NCBI RefSeq assembly: GCF_000418325.1
Contig: NC_021658.1
Coordinates: 11,484,001-11,548,000 of the forward strand
DNA: 64,000 nucleotides
Source of the DNA: Sorangium cellulosum So0157-2
Lineage (GTDB): Bacteria; Myxococcota_A; Polyangia; Polyangiales; Polyangiaceae
Reading direction: 5' to 3'
Shown here: positions 10,713 to 22,053 of the stretch, piece after piece
Numbering within the stretch: the stretch's first letter is position 1
Layout: every line of letters begins with the position of its first letter
The notes under the pieces: model-generated
What the model was told of the DNA's origin: nothing
Seen by the model: only the letters and a program-made list of their open reading frames with translations
The model's database searches: none
Made by a program: the position numbers and the translations under genes

Positions 10713-10976
10713 TCACCCCTCGCGCCTGAGCTTCGCGATCTCGCGCTCCAGCGAGGCCACCGTCCGCTTGAGGTCGCGGACCTCCTCGACGGTCGCCAGG
10801 CCCATCGCCTTCGCGAACGTCTCCTTCTGCTCCGCCGTGAACGAGGAGACCCGACCGGGCACGCTCATCGCCGTCATGAACAGCCGCATGAACCGCTCGT
10901 CCTGCATCAGCTTCGCCACGTTCGGGTTCGCGGCGAGCTTCATCCCCTCGGAGACCAGTTTGTCCTTGAGCGCCAT
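10713..10976 (-). CDS. Small helical protein with C-terminal coiled coil
   Basis: This 87-residue protein starts MALKDKLVSEGMKLAANPNV and ends with a clear heptad-like stretch, VRDLKRTVASLEREIAKLRR. The layout (short amphipathic N-terminus, FMRLFMTAMSVPGR in the middle, Leu-zipper-like tail) recalls accessory-factor or phasin-like proteins of the UbiK/BMFP shape, but I would not name it. It lies 33 bases from the end of the PP2C gene on the same strand, so it is probably transcribed with it. Confidence 0.75.
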   Translation of the reverse strand: MALKDKLVSEGMKLAANPNVAKLMQDERFMRLFMTAMSVPGRVSSFTAEQKETFAKAMGLATVEEVRDLKRTVASLEREIAKLRREG

Positions 10977-11009
10977 GCGCGCAGCCTAGCCGACTTTCGA
11001 CCGGGCGCG

Positions 11010-11765
11010 TCAGCCCACCTCGACCAGGACCGCGGTGATGTTGTCCCGCCCCCCGCGCCGGTTCGCGAGCTCGATGAAGAGGTCGACCGCCGCGTCGCCG
11101 CCCTTCGAGGCGATGCTCGCGATCTCCTCCTCGGCGTGGAGATAGCCGTGCAGCCCGTCGGAGCAGAGCAGGTATCGATCGCCCGCCTCCACGGCCACGA
11201 TCGAGGTGTCGACCTCGACGTAGTCCCTGTTGCCCACCGCGCGCGTGATCACGTTGCGGTGCGGCGAGCTCTTGGCCTCGTCCGGGGAGATGAGCCCGTT
11301 CTTGATCTGCCACGCGATCAGCGTGTGGTCCTCGGTCATCTGCACCGCGGTCCCGTTGCGGACCTGGTAGATGCGGCTGTCGCCCACCTGGCCGGTCACG
11401 AGCGCGCCGCCCACGATGAGCGCGGCGCTGATCGTCGTGCCCATGCCGCTCTTGTCGCGGTCGAGCTCGGCAATGGCGAAGACCATGTACGTCGCCGCCT
11501 GGATCGCGCCCTCGAGGATCCGCAGCACGGCGCGCGCCTTGGGCTGCGTGAGCGGCGCGTCGGGATCGCCGATGGCGGGCAGCCCGCGCTTGACCATGCC
11601 GTAGATCGTCTCGACCGCCTCGGCGCTCGCGACCTCGCCCGCCGCGTGCCCGCCCATCCCGTCCGCGACGATGTACAAGCGGAGCTCGTCGTCCCGGAAG
11701 AACGCGTCCTCATTGGCGCGCCGGTGGCGCCCGACGTCGGTGCGGCCAAATGATTGGATCCTCAT
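11010..11765 (-). CDS. PP2C-type protein phosphatase
   Basis: This 251-residue cytosolic Ser/Thr phosphatase has the PPM/PP2C metal-binding motifs in order: RRANEDAF near residue 16, VADGMGGHAAGE at 34-43 (Asp35 binds metal), SGMGTTISAAL, VTGQVGDSRIY, LCSDGLHGY and RRGGRDNITAVL at the end. The length matches bacterial Stp1/PrpC enzymes. Such phosphatases reverse the action of Hanks-type kinases; a kinase gene lies 1.4 kb away at 13123-15537, with a FIST protein between. The gene is divergent from the FIST gene, with about 115 bases between them. Confidence 0.93.
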   Translation of the reverse strand: MRIQSFGRTDVGRHRRANEDAFFRDDELRLYIVADGMGGHAAGEVASAEAVETIYGMVKRGLPAIGDPDAPLTQPKARAVLRILEGAIQAATYMVFAIAELDRDKSGMGTTISAALIVGGALVTGQVGDSRIYQVRNGTAVQMTEDHTLIAWQIKNGLISPDEAKSSPHRNVITRAVGNRDYVEVDTSIVAVEAGDRYLLCSDGLHGYLHAEEEIASIASKGGDAAVDLFIELANRRGGRDNITAVLVEVG

Positions 11766-11880
11766 CGAGCTTGCCCGGTCCTTATCGCCGCCCGTGGGGA
11801 AAGCCCCGAGGCGCCGGCGCGACTATCGCACGATAAACTTCTTCAGCGGGGCCTGTCGAGTGGGCGACGGCTCGGTTAGG

Positions 11881-13077
11881 ATGGACCCGCCAGCCATGGC
11901 ACGAAGCTTCTCCGCCACCTGTGGGCCGGATGGCCTCCTCCACCACCTGGCCGACCTGCGCAGCGCCGTCCCGTCGGCCTCGGGCGGGGTCGTCTTCGTC
12001 TCCGGGCAGCTCGCCCAGCGCGCCTCGGGCGTCGCCGAGCTCGTCCGTAGCACGTGGCGCGGCATCCCCGCCTGCGTCGTGCCCGCCGCGGGCGTGCTCA
12101 GCGAGCGCGGCGAGATCGAGGGGGACACCGGCGCGAGCGGGGTGCTCTGGTCCGGCGGGCAGGCCACGCCGTTCGCGCTCCCCGAGCGCGCCGAGGAGCC
12201 GGTCGGCCTCCTGCGCGAGACCCTCGCCCGCATCGTCGGCCGCCGCTCCGCGACCGCGATCCTCTTCGTACGGCCCGGGGCGTTCGCCCCCGAGACGCTC
12301 GAGGCGCTCGCCTCCACCGCGCCCAGCACGTGCCTGTTCGGCGCCGGCACCGCGTCCGGCGCCGCCATCGGCGTCACCGCCCAGGGCGAGCTGCTCGAGG
12401 GCGCGACGACCGGCCTCGCCATCACCGGGCTCGCCCCGCCCCTCGTCGACGCCTCGCCGGCCGTCCGGCTGCTCTCCGGCTTCCACCCCATCGAGGACGT
12501 GAGCGGCGGCGTCGTGCTCCGCGCCGGCGGGCGGCCGGCGCTCGACCTCCTGTCCGCCGCGACCGCCGCGCTCGGCGAGCAGCCGAGCCCCCAGCACCTC
12601 GTCCTCGCCGCGCTCGCCGACCCGCTCGATCCGCGCGGCGACGCGGCCGATCCGCGCGGCGATGTCGCCGCCCAGGCGGCGCCGCGCGACGCGCGGTACG
12701 TGCTGCGGCCGGTCCGCGGCGTCGATCCGTCGCGGCGCGGGCTCCTGCTCGGCGACGACGCGAGGCCCGGGGCGCGCCTCGCCTTCGCGGTGCGCGACGC
12801 CGCCGCCGCCCGCGCCGGGCTCGAGGGGATCGCCCGGCAGGTGTCCCAGAGCGCGCTCGGGTCGGCCCCGCGCTTCGCGCTCTACCTGAGCTGCGCCGGG
12901 CGCGGCCAGGGCCTGTACGGGGCGCCCGACGTCGAGGCGCGCATCCTGCGCCAGCGCTTCGCGGATCTCCCGATCGCCGGCATGCACTCGAGCTTCGAGC
13001 TCGCCCCCTGGGCGCCGGGCCAGGCCAGGCTCGCCCTCTACACCGGCGTGCTCGCGCTCTTCCGCGCGCCGAGCTGA
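11881..13077 (+). CDS. FIST-domain signal sensor protein
   Basis: The product (about 398 residues from 11881; an alternative ATG lies at 11896) shows the layout of FIST N and C domains. The N-terminal part has alternating strands (GGVVFVSGQLAQ, TCLFGAGTASGAAIGV). The C-terminal FIST_C mark is FALYLSCAGRGQGLYGAPDV followed by FADLPIAGMHSSFELAPW. FIST domains are thought to bind small ligands, possibly amino acids, and feed two-component or c-di-GMP signalling. Here the domain stands alone between a PP2C phosphatase and a Ser/Thr kinase, so an input role for that pair is plausible inference. The start is uncertain because no strong ribosome-binding site is seen. Confidence 0.8.
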   Translation: MDPPAMARSFSATCGPDGLLHHLADLRSAVPSASGGVVFVSGQLAQRASGVAELVRSTWRGIPACVVPAAGVLSERGEIEGDTGASGVLWSGGQATPFALPERAEEPVGLLRETLARIVGRRSATAILFVRPGAFAPETLEALASTAPSTCLFGAGTASGAAIGVTAQGELLEGATTGLAITGLAPPLVDASPAVRLLSGFHPIEDVSGGVVLRAGGRPALDLLSAATAALGEQPSPQHLVLAALADPLDPRGDAADPRGDVAAQAAPRDARYVLRPVRGVDPSRRGLLLGDDARPGARLAFAVRDAAAARAGLEGIARQVSQSALGSAPRFALYLSCAGRGQGLYGAPDVEARILRQRFADLPIAGMHSSFELAPWAPGQARLALYTGVLALFRAPS

Positions 13078-13095
13078 GCGCCGCGCGCGCGGCGC
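13078..13095. terminator. Self-complementary GC hairpin between convergent genes
   Basis: GCGCCGCGCGCGCGGCGC is a perfect 18-base palindrome immediately after the FIST stop and 28 bases before the kinase end. It could act as a bidirectional terminator stem, but in such GC-rich DNA chance palindromes occur. Confidence 0.3.
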
Positions 13096-13122
13096 CGGGC
13101 CCGGCACCGGGCGCACGCCGCG

Positions 13123-15537
<2,415 letters not shown>

Positions 15538-15647
15538 AGGGGAATCCGGGCCGTTGCCCCCCGCGCCCTGAGGGTAGCCCGGATCCGCGGGGCGAGCATT
15601 CGGTCGCCGCGGGAGCTCCAGCGCGGAGGTGCTAGTGTCCGCCGAGC

Positions 15648-16679
15648 ATGGCAGAGGCGTCGAGCGCCATCGCGGTGGAATCGCTCTCCAAATCGTACCA
15701 GGTCCACGAGCGCGCCCCCGGCTTCGGGGCCATGGTGCGCTCGGTCTTCCGGCGCCGCACCCGGCTCGTCCACGCGGTCGAGGACCTCTCGTTCTCGATC
15801 GCGCCCGGCGAGCGCGTCGGCTTTTTGGGCCCGAACGGCGCCGGCAAGACGACGACGCTGAAGGTCCTGTCCGGCCTGCTCCACCCGTCGGGCGGACGGG
15901 TCCGGGTGGCGGGCTTCGTCCCGCAGCACCGCGAGGTCGGCTTCCTCAAGCGGATCACCCTCGTCATGGGCCAGAAGCAGCAGCTCCTCTGGGACCTCCC
16001 CCCCGCCGAGACCTTCGCCCTGAACCGCGCCATCTACGGGATCAGTGAGGCGGATTTCAAGCAGACGCTCGGTGAGCTGGAGGACCTGCTCGGGATCGCC
16101 GCCATCGCCTCGAAGCCGACGCGGCAGCTGTCGCTCGGCGAGCGCATGAAGTGCGAGCTCGCGGCCGCCCTGCTGCACCGGCCGGAGATCCTGTTCCTCG
16201 ACGAGCCGACGATCGGGCTCGACGTGGCGATGCAGCTCGGCGTGCGGGAGTTCATCCGCCGCTACAACGAGCAGCGCGGGGCCACGGTGGTGCTCACGTC
16301 CCATTACATGGACGACGTGGCGGCGCTCTGCCCCCGGGTCATCGTCATCGACAAGGGTCGGCTGCGCTACGACGGCGACCTCGCGGCGCTCGCCCGCAGC
16401 GTGCGGCCTCACAAGCGGATCGCGCTGCGCTTCGGCGGCCCGGTCGACCGGGCGCTCCTCGAGCGGGTGGGCGCCGTGCTCTCGTTCGATCCGGGCCGCG
16501 CGGTGCTGCAGGTGCCGCAGGAGGAGCTGCGCCAGGCCATGTCCTGGCTGCTCGGCCAGACCGACATCGCGGATCTCACGGTGGAGGATCCTCCCCTGGA
16601 GGAGGTGATGCGGGAGCTCTTCGCGGGCGAGGGGCGGGCCGGCGAGCCGGCGGGCGCCGCGGGCGAGGCCGCGTCGTGA
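15648..16679 (+). CDS. ABC exporter ATP-binding protein
   Basis: The 343-residue nucleotide-binding subunit shows Walker A GPNGAGKTTT, the Q-loop region near GQKQQLLW, the signature LSLGERMK (in place of LSGGQ) and Walker B ILFLDEPTIGLD with the H-loop LTSHYMDD. This sequence style belongs to ABC-2 exporters of the NatA-like class that pair with two DUF990/ABC2_membrane_6-type permeases, which is exactly what follows. The last codon overlaps the next start in a GTGA arrangement. The substrate cannot be read from sequence. Confidence 0.93.
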   Translation: MAEASSAIAVESLSKSYQVHERAPGFGAMVRSVFRRRTRLVHAVEDLSFSIAPGERVGFLGPNGAGKTTTLKVLSGLLHPSGGRVRVAGFVPQHREVGFLKRITLVMGQKQQLLWDLPPAETFALNRAIYGISEADFKQTLGELEDLLGIAAIASKPTRQLSLGERMKCELAAALLHRPEILFLDEPTIGLDVAMQLGVREFIRRYNEQRGATVVLTSHYMDDVAALCPRVIVIDKGRLRYDGDLAALARSVRPHKRIALRFGGPVDRALLERVGAVLSFDPGRAVLQVPQEELRQAMSWLLGQTDIADLTVEDPPLEEVMRELFAGEGRAGEPAGAAGEAAS

Positions 16680-17482
16680 GCGCGCTCTCCAGGGCGGGCC
16701 GGGCGTTCCCGACGCTGCTCCGCGTCGGGGTCGCGGCCGCGATGGCGTACCGGGCCGAGATGCTGATCTGGATGCTCACGACGACGATGCCGCTCGTGAG
16801 CCTCGCGCTCTGGTCGGCGGTGGCGGCGAGCGCGCCGGTCGGCCGCTTCGGGGCGAGCGATTTCACCGCGTATTTCCTGGCCATCCTCATCGTCCGGCAG
16901 ATGACCGGCTCGTGGCTCGTGTGGGAGCTGAACATGGAGATCAAGAGCGGCGCCCTCTCGCAGCGCCTGCTCAAGCCGATCCACCCGCTCGTCTCCTTCG
17001 CCGCCGACAACCTCGCGGCGCTCCCGCTGCGGGCGGCGCTCTGCCTGCCCATCGCGATCATCGCCCTCGCCGTCACCTCGGGCGAGCGGTTCCATCCGAC
17101 GCCCCTCGAGCTCGGGATCTGGGCGGCGTCGCTCGTCGGCGCCTGGATGATCAACTTCTTCACGATGGCGCTGATCGGCTCGCTCGCGTTCGTGATCGAG
17201 AGCTCGACCGCGGTGTTCGACGTCTACCTCGCGGCGTTCATGATCTTCGCCGGCTACCTCGTCCCCATCGAGCTGTTCCCCGCGTGGCTCGGCGACGTCG
17301 CGCGGGCCCTGCCGTTCCGGTACAGCCTCGCGTTCCCGGTCGAGCTCATCACCGGCCTGCTCGCGCCGGGCCGCGCGCTCACCGAGCTCGCGGTGCAGTG
17401 GGCGTTCGCGCTCTTCACGGCCGCGGCGGCGCTCGTCGCGTGGCGCGCGGGCATCCGGCGGTTCTCGGCGTTCGGCGGGTGA
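16676..17482 (+). CDS. ABC-2 type exporter permease, first subunit
   Basis: GTG at 16676 overlaps the upstream TGA by four bases and begins a 268-residue membrane protein. About six hydrophobic segments are visible: MLIWMLTTTMPLVSLALW, FTAYFLAILIV, LRAALCLPIAIIALAV, LGIWAASLVGAWMINFFTMA, FDVYLAAFMIFAGYLVPI and the final WAFALFTAAAALVAW. The charged start FPTLLRVGVAAAMAYRAEML is typical of the ABC2_membrane_6 family. It should form a heterodimer with the next gene product and work with the upstream ATPase. Confidence 0.9.
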   Translation: MSALSRAGRAFPTLLRVGVAAAMAYRAEMLIWMLTTTMPLVSLALWSAVAASAPVGRFGASDFTAYFLAILIVRQMTGSWLVWELNMEIKSGALSQRLLKPIHPLVSFAADNLAALPLRAALCLPIAIIALAVTSGERFHPTPLELGIWAASLVGAWMINFFTMALIGSLAFVIESSTAVFDVYLAAFMIFAGYLVPIELFPAWLGDVARALPFRYSLAFPVELITGLLAPGRALTELAVQWAFALFTAAAALVAWRAGIRRFSAFGG

Positions 17483-18273
17483 GCGGCGTGCGTTATTTCC
17501 GGCTCCTCGCGACGCAGCTGCGCGTCTCGCTCGCGCTCGGGATGCAGTACCGGTGGGACTTCCTGCTCGGCGCGGTGATGACCGTCATCTGGACGCTGGT
17601 CGGGCTCGTCCCGCTCCACATCGCGCTCGCCGCCCGCCCGCCGGTCCACGGCTGGACGTACGAGCGCGCGCTCGTCGTGGTCGGGTGGTTCACGCTCCTC
17701 AAGGGCATCCTGGAGGGGGCCGTGAACCCGTCGCTCATCAGCGTGGTCGACCAGATCCGCAAGGGCACGCTCGACTTCACGCTGCTCAAGCCGGCGGACG
17801 CGCAGTTCCTCGTCTCCACGGCCCGGTTCGAGGTCCGCAAGGTCGTGGACGCCGCGGCCGCGGCGGCGATCTTCGTCGTTGCGTTCACGAAGATGGGGCG
17901 CGCCCCCGCGCCCTTCGACCTGGCGCTCTCGCTGTGCCTGCTCGTGACGGCGACGCTGGTGCTCTACTCCATCTGCATCCTGGTCATCTCCGCCGCGTTC
18001 TGGGTCGTGCGCCTCGACAACCTGGCGTACCTCTTCAACTCCCTCTTCGATTTCGCGCGCTGGCCGGTCACGATCTTCAACGGGTTCTGGCGCATCGCGT
18101 TCACCGTCGTCGTCCCGCTCGCGCTGATGACCACCTACCCGGCGGAGGCGATGCTCGGCACCATCGCCCCGCGCACGGCCGTCGCCGCGGCGCTCGGGGC
18201 GCTCGCCTTCGGCGCCGTGGGCCGCGCGGTGTGGAAACGGGCGATAGGGCGGTATACATCCGCGTCGAGCTGA
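17479..18273 (+). CDS. ABC-2 type exporter permease, second subunit
   Basis: A second GTGA overlap starts this 264-residue permease, which begins VSGVRYFRLLATQLRVSLALG and has about six transmembrane segments (for example FLLGAVMTVIWTLVGLVPL, LALSLCLLVTATLVLYSICI and FNGFWRIAFTVVVPLALMTT). It includes the family-typical VVDQIRKGTLDFTLLKPAD segment, which also appears as MEIKSGALSQRLLKPI in the first permease. This supports a paralogous pair. The three genes form a tight operon; the substrate is unknown. Confidence 0.9.
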   Translation: MSGVRYFRLLATQLRVSLALGMQYRWDFLLGAVMTVIWTLVGLVPLHIALAARPPVHGWTYERALVVVGWFTLLKGILEGAVNPSLISVVDQIRKGTLDFTLLKPADAQFLVSTARFEVRKVVDAAAAAAIFVVAFTKMGRAPAPFDLALSLCLLVTATLVLYSICILVISAAFWVVRLDNLAYLFNSLFDFARWPVTIFNGFWRIAFTVVVPLALMTTYPAEAMLGTIAPRTAVAAALGALAFGAVGRAVWKRAIGRYTSASS

Positions 18274-18364
18274 GCGCCGTGAGGACTTCCGGCGCGCGGC
18301 GCCGCGCACTAGGCTTGTCGACTGACCTCCTGGCGCGAGGAGGGGGCGGCAGCGGGAAGGAGCC

Positions 18365-20269
18365 ATGGTGGAGCACGGAGGGCTGACGCTCGAGGAGTTT
18401 GGCCGGAACCTCCTCGATCTCACGGTGACGGACGACGTGATTCGCCGGCGAGCGAACTCCCTCCTGCCGCTCGCGCGCCGCGAGGAGCGGGAGCTCAAGA
18501 TCCTCGGGAAGCCGTCGCGCCTCACGGTCGACTTCCAGATCGGCGACGCGACGGTGACGCGCGGCGTGAGCGTCGCGGTCGACGTGTCGATCCCGCAGGT
18601 CCTGACGGTCCGGGTCGATACGGCCGGGGAGGCGGACGCGGCGGAGCACCGGCTCGACGCGACGATCGTGCTGCGCATCACGCCGAGGCCGCGCGCGCCG
18701 CTCGGGATCTACCTCGACGTGGCGGAGCCGGCGGCGGGGTCGGTGCTGTTCGCCGAGTCGCAGATCGGCGCGAAGGACTACCTGCGCGCCCGGATCGAAG
18801 AGGAGGTGCGGAAGGAGCTCCTCCGCCTCGTGCGCGCCCGGATCGCGGAGACCGAGGCCGAGCGCACCCTCGATCTGGAGGAGCCGCTCGCCCGCGCGCT
18901 CGGGGCCGGTTTCGCCGACCCGGGCGGCCGCGAGGCGCCGCCGCCGAGCCGGCTGCGCGGCGCCGGCGCCGCGCCCCAGCAGCCGTCCCAGCACGGCGCG
19001 CGGGCCGGCGCGCTGGACGCGCAGCTCCGGACCTTCGGGAACGCCATGCCCCTCCAGGTGTGGACCGCGCGCCCGGACGGCAAGCTGAACTTCGTGAACC
19101 AGGCCGTCCTCGACTACTTCGATCGCACGGAAGACCAGATGCTCGGCGAGGGCTGGCTCTCCATGCTGCACCCGGACGACGTCCAGAAGACGATCGCGGT
19201 GTGGACCCGGAGCCTGGAGACGGGGCAGCCGTACGAGACGGAGTTCCGCCTGCGGCGCGCGAGCGACCAGAGCTACCGCGAGCACGTGGTGAGGGCGCTG
19301 CCGCAGCGCGACGCGGCGGGGAGCATCGCGCTCTGGATCGGCGGCACCATCGACGTGGCCGACGTGCGCCGGGCCGAGGCCGCCCTGCGGCAGAGCGCGG
19401 CGCGCTACCGGCTGTTCGCGGAGGGGTCGAACGAGGGCATCTGGTTCTGGAACATCCGCGAGGACACGACGGAGTGGAGCGATCGCATGCTGGAGATGAT
19501 GGGCGTCAGCCGCGAGGCATGGGGCGGGACGTTCATGAGCTTCTTCGAGCGCGTGCACCCCGACGATCGGAGCCGCATGCAGGCCGCGCTCAAGGCGCAC
19601 CTCGAGGAGCGGCGGCCGTTCGCGATCGAGTACCGGCTGCGCCGCGAGGACGGGGAGTATCGCGACGTGTTCACGCGCGGCATGGCGGAGTGGGACGAGC
19701 GGGGCGTGCCGTTCCAGATGGCGGGCGGCGCGACCGACGTCACGGAGCAGAAGCGCCACCAGGCCATGCTGAAGGAGCGGCTCGAGATCATCGAGCGGCA
19801 GCAGGAGGCGATCCGGGCGCTGTCGACGCCGATCATCGAGGTCTGGAAGGGGGTCCTGACGATGCCGGTGCTCGGCGTGCTGGACGAGCAGCGCTCGCAG
19901 CAGATGATGGAGGTGCTGCTCGAGGCCGTGGCGCGGACCCGGTGCCGTCACGCGATCATCGATCTCACCGGGGTGAGCGCGCTGGACGCGGCCACGGCCG
20001 ATCACGTGCTGAGGCTCATCGACGCCGTCGCCATGCTCGGCGCGCAGGGCATCGTCGTCGGCATCCGGCCCGAGGTGGCGCAGACGGTGGTGTCGCTGGG
20101 GCTCGATCTGTCGAACATCAAGACGCTCTCGAACCTGCGGGAGGCGCTCCTCTTCGCGATGCAGTCGAGCGGGATGTCGGTCCGGAGGCGCCGGAGGCGG
20201 CGGGATCTGCGCGAGGACGCGGACGAGGCGCCGCGCGCGCGGGCGCCGCTGCCCGAGCGCGACGGGTGA
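18365..20269 (+). CDS. PAS-PAS-STAS signalling protein (RsbR-like)
   Basis: This 634-residue protein starts at an ATG preceded by GAAGGAGCC. An unassigned N-terminal domain (about 1-200, with Arg/Glu-rich helices near 140-165) is followed by two PAS domains (about 222-335 and 345-462, both with the PAS_3 run MLHPDD or RVHPDD). A coiled linker (EQKRHQAMLKERLEIIERQQ) leads to a STAS domain at about 488-605 with HAIIDLTGVSALDAATADHV. Linker plus STAS match RsbR/RsbS-type stressosome or PAS-STAS sensors, in which Thr/Ser residues of the STAS loop are phosphorylated. No kinase domain is present. It stands alone, so the partner kinase or phosphatase must be elsewhere. Confidence 0.9.
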   Translation: MVEHGGLTLEEFGRNLLDLTVTDDVIRRRANSLLPLARREERELKILGKPSRLTVDFQIGDATVTRGVSVAVDVSIPQVLTVRVDTAGEADAAEHRLDATIVLRITPRPRAPLGIYLDVAEPAAGSVLFAESQIGAKDYLRARIEEEVRKELLRLVRARIAETEAERTLDLEEPLARALGAGFADPGGREAPPPSRLRGAGAAPQQPSQHGARAGALDAQLRTFGNAMPLQVWTARPDGKLNFVNQAVLDYFDRTEDQMLGEGWLSMLHPDDVQKTIAVWTRSLETGQPYETEFRLRRASDQSYREHVVRALPQRDAAGSIALWIGGTIDVADVRRAEAALRQSAARYRLFAEGSNEGIWFWNIREDTTEWSDRMLEMMGVSREAWGGTFMSFFERVHPDDRSRMQAALKAHLEERRPFAIEYRLRREDGEYRDVFTRGMAEWDERGVPFQMAGGATDVTEQKRHQAMLKERLEIIERQQEAIRALSTPIIEVWKGVLTMPVLGVLDEQRSQQMMEVLLEAVARTRCRHAIIDLTGVSALDAATADHVLRLIDAVAMLGAQGIVVGIRPEVAQTVVSLGLDLSNIKTLSNLREALLFAMQSSGMSVRRRRRRRDLREDADEAPRARAPLPERDG

Positions 20270-20333
20270 CGAGCTCGGTCCATCGGACGCCGTCGCCGGC
20301 GCCGCGTCGCGCGCCTCGTCGCGACGCTCTTGG

Positions 20334-21914
20334 CTATGCCCGCAGCAGCGTCACCGTCCTCCCCGAAGGCGTCTCCGCCTCCTCGAATCGGGTGCGCGTC
20401 TCGATATCGCCGGCCTCCGGCCGCCGGTCGAAGATCACCAGCACCCCGGCATCGAGCCCCGTCTTGTCGAGATAGCCGTCGAGCTGCGCGAGCGCCTTGT
20501 TCAGCGGATCTCTCGTCTTGCCTCGCCAGACCTTCAGCTCCAGCGCCTCGCGCTGCCACGCGCGCGCGCCGCTCGCGTCGCGGTAGGGCCAGCGCACCAG
20601 CAGGTCGATCCGGCCGCGGCCGATGCCGTACTCGCGATCGATGACCCCGCCGCCGTTCACCACGCGCTGCAGGAACGCCATCAGCACGAGCTGCGGCGCC
20701 GCCTCGTGATAGGGCAGGCCGGCGGCCAAGACGTCGCCGTGCTCGCGCCAGAAGTCGGCGAACTCGCGCAGGACGCGGCCGAAGTCGAGGCGGCCGTCGG
20801 GGAGGACGAAGCTCCGCGGCTCCGCCACGATCTCGGCCTCCACCGAGCCGGCGAGCACGCGCGCGATCACCTCGTGATAGATGGGGTTGGCGATCCGGAG
20901 CGGGTTGTCCCGCGCGAGCAGGCCGAGATCGCGGCAGTAGTTCAGGTCGTCGTCGTAGGCTCCGTCCTTGCCCGTCAGGGTGCCCGCGAGGACGGGCTCG
21001 ATGAAGCGCTTCACCCGCGGCTCGGCGAGCTTCGCCACCAGCGAATCCAGGTGCGTGGCGCGCGCCAGGATCAGCCGTTCCTTGGCCTCCTCGACGTGCG
21101 CCGCCGTGACGGCCTGCGCGGGCGGCACGGCCATCTTCTCGACGACCTCGCGCGCCAGCGCGTTCACCAGCCACGGCTGCCCCCGCGTCGCCTCGAAGGC
21201 GCGCGAGATCGCCTCCTCGGCGAAGACCTGCCCCGTGTCCGCCGTGTGCTGTCCGTAGAGCTCCCGCACATCATCGAGGCTGAAGTCGTCGAGGCGGAGC
21301 GACTCGAGCTTGATGTTGAACGGGCTCGCCGTGCCCAGCCGCGACGGATCGCCGCCGCTCGCGGCCTTGTAGTCGCGCACGTCACGCAGGCCGCAGAGGA
21401 TCACGGAGGCGGGGAATTCTCGAGGACGACCGGGGAAGCCCGCCCGGAGCTGCCGGAGCACGGTCACGAGGCTGCTGTCGCGGAGCGCGTCGATCTCGTC
21501 GAGCATCAGCGCGAGCGGCAGCGGGCAGGCCTGTGCCCAGGCCTTCAGCGCCGCCCGCAGACGATCGCCGGGCGGCGCATCGGGAAAGGGCGGCGGCCGC
21601 TGCTCCGGAGCGAGCCTCGACTCGGCCTCGCTGCGCATGTTGGACAGCACGATCCGCTCGGCCGCATCGTAGTCGTCGCCGGCCGCCTGGCCGGCCTCGC
21701 ACGAGAGCAGGACCGCCGCGTGCTTGCCCGAGGCCGTGAGGCTGCGCGCGAGCGCCCGCAGCGCGGTGGTCTTGCCCGTCTGCCGCGGGGCGTGCACCAC
21801 GAAATAGCCGAGCTGCTCCACGAGCCCGGGCGCCTCCGGCAGGCGGCGGGCCGGCGGGATCATGTAGTGCATCCCCTCGATGCAGGGCCCGGCCGTGTTG
21901 AACCGGCGCTTCAT
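20334..21914 (-). CDS. AAA ATPase with C-terminal PD-(D/E)XK nuclease-like domain
   Basis: I start at the ATG at 21914, which gives the family-typical MKRRFNTAGPC beginning. The AAA-like ATPase has Walker A APRQTGKTT at about 42-50 and Walker B ALMLDEIDAL. At the C-terminus, GRGRIDLLVRW and, later, ALELKVW fit the D...ExK arrangement of the PD-(D/E)XK superfamily, followed by LDGYLDKTGLDAGVLVIFDR. Proteins with this ATPase plus nuclease-like layout are scattered in cyanobacteria, planctomycetes and myxobacteria and are often linked to mobile or defence functions, but the role is not established. At 526 residues it has the normal length. The gene is flanked by unrelated genes. Confidence 0.85.
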   Translation of the reverse strand: MKRRFNTAGPCIEGMHYMIPPARRLPEAPGLVEQLGYFVVHAPRQTGKTTALRALARSLTASGKHAAVLLSCEAGQAAGDDYDAAERIVLSNMRSEAESRLAPEQRPPPFPDAPPGDRLRAALKAWAQACPLPLALMLDEIDALRDSSLVTVLRQLRAGFPGRPREFPASVILCGLRDVRDYKAASGGDPSRLGTASPFNIKLESLRLDDFSLDDVRELYGQHTADTGQVFAEEAISRAFEATRGQPWLVNALAREVVEKMAVPPAQAVTAAHVEEAKERLILARATHLDSLVAKLAEPRVKRFIEPVLAGTLTGKDGAYDDDLNYCRDLGLLARDNPLRIANPIYHEVIARVLAGSVEAEIVAEPRSFVLPDGRLDFGRVLREFADFWREHGDVLAAGLPYHEAAPQLVLMAFLQRVVNGGGVIDREYGIGRGRIDLLVRWPYRDASGARAWQREALELKVWRGKTRDPLNKALAQLDGYLDKTGLDAGVLVIFDRRPEAGDIETRTRFEEAETPSGRTVTLLRA

Positions 21915-22053
21915 CCTGCGACCTTGGCCCGATCGCGGCGGACGGCGCAAGCCGGTAAGCTCGGGCGCCGCCGCGGCGAGCGGGAGCTCCGGGCTCGACC
22001 CGAGAGCGGTGCACGCCGCGCCAGCGCAGCGCAGCGCCGCCGGGCGTCGCGGC

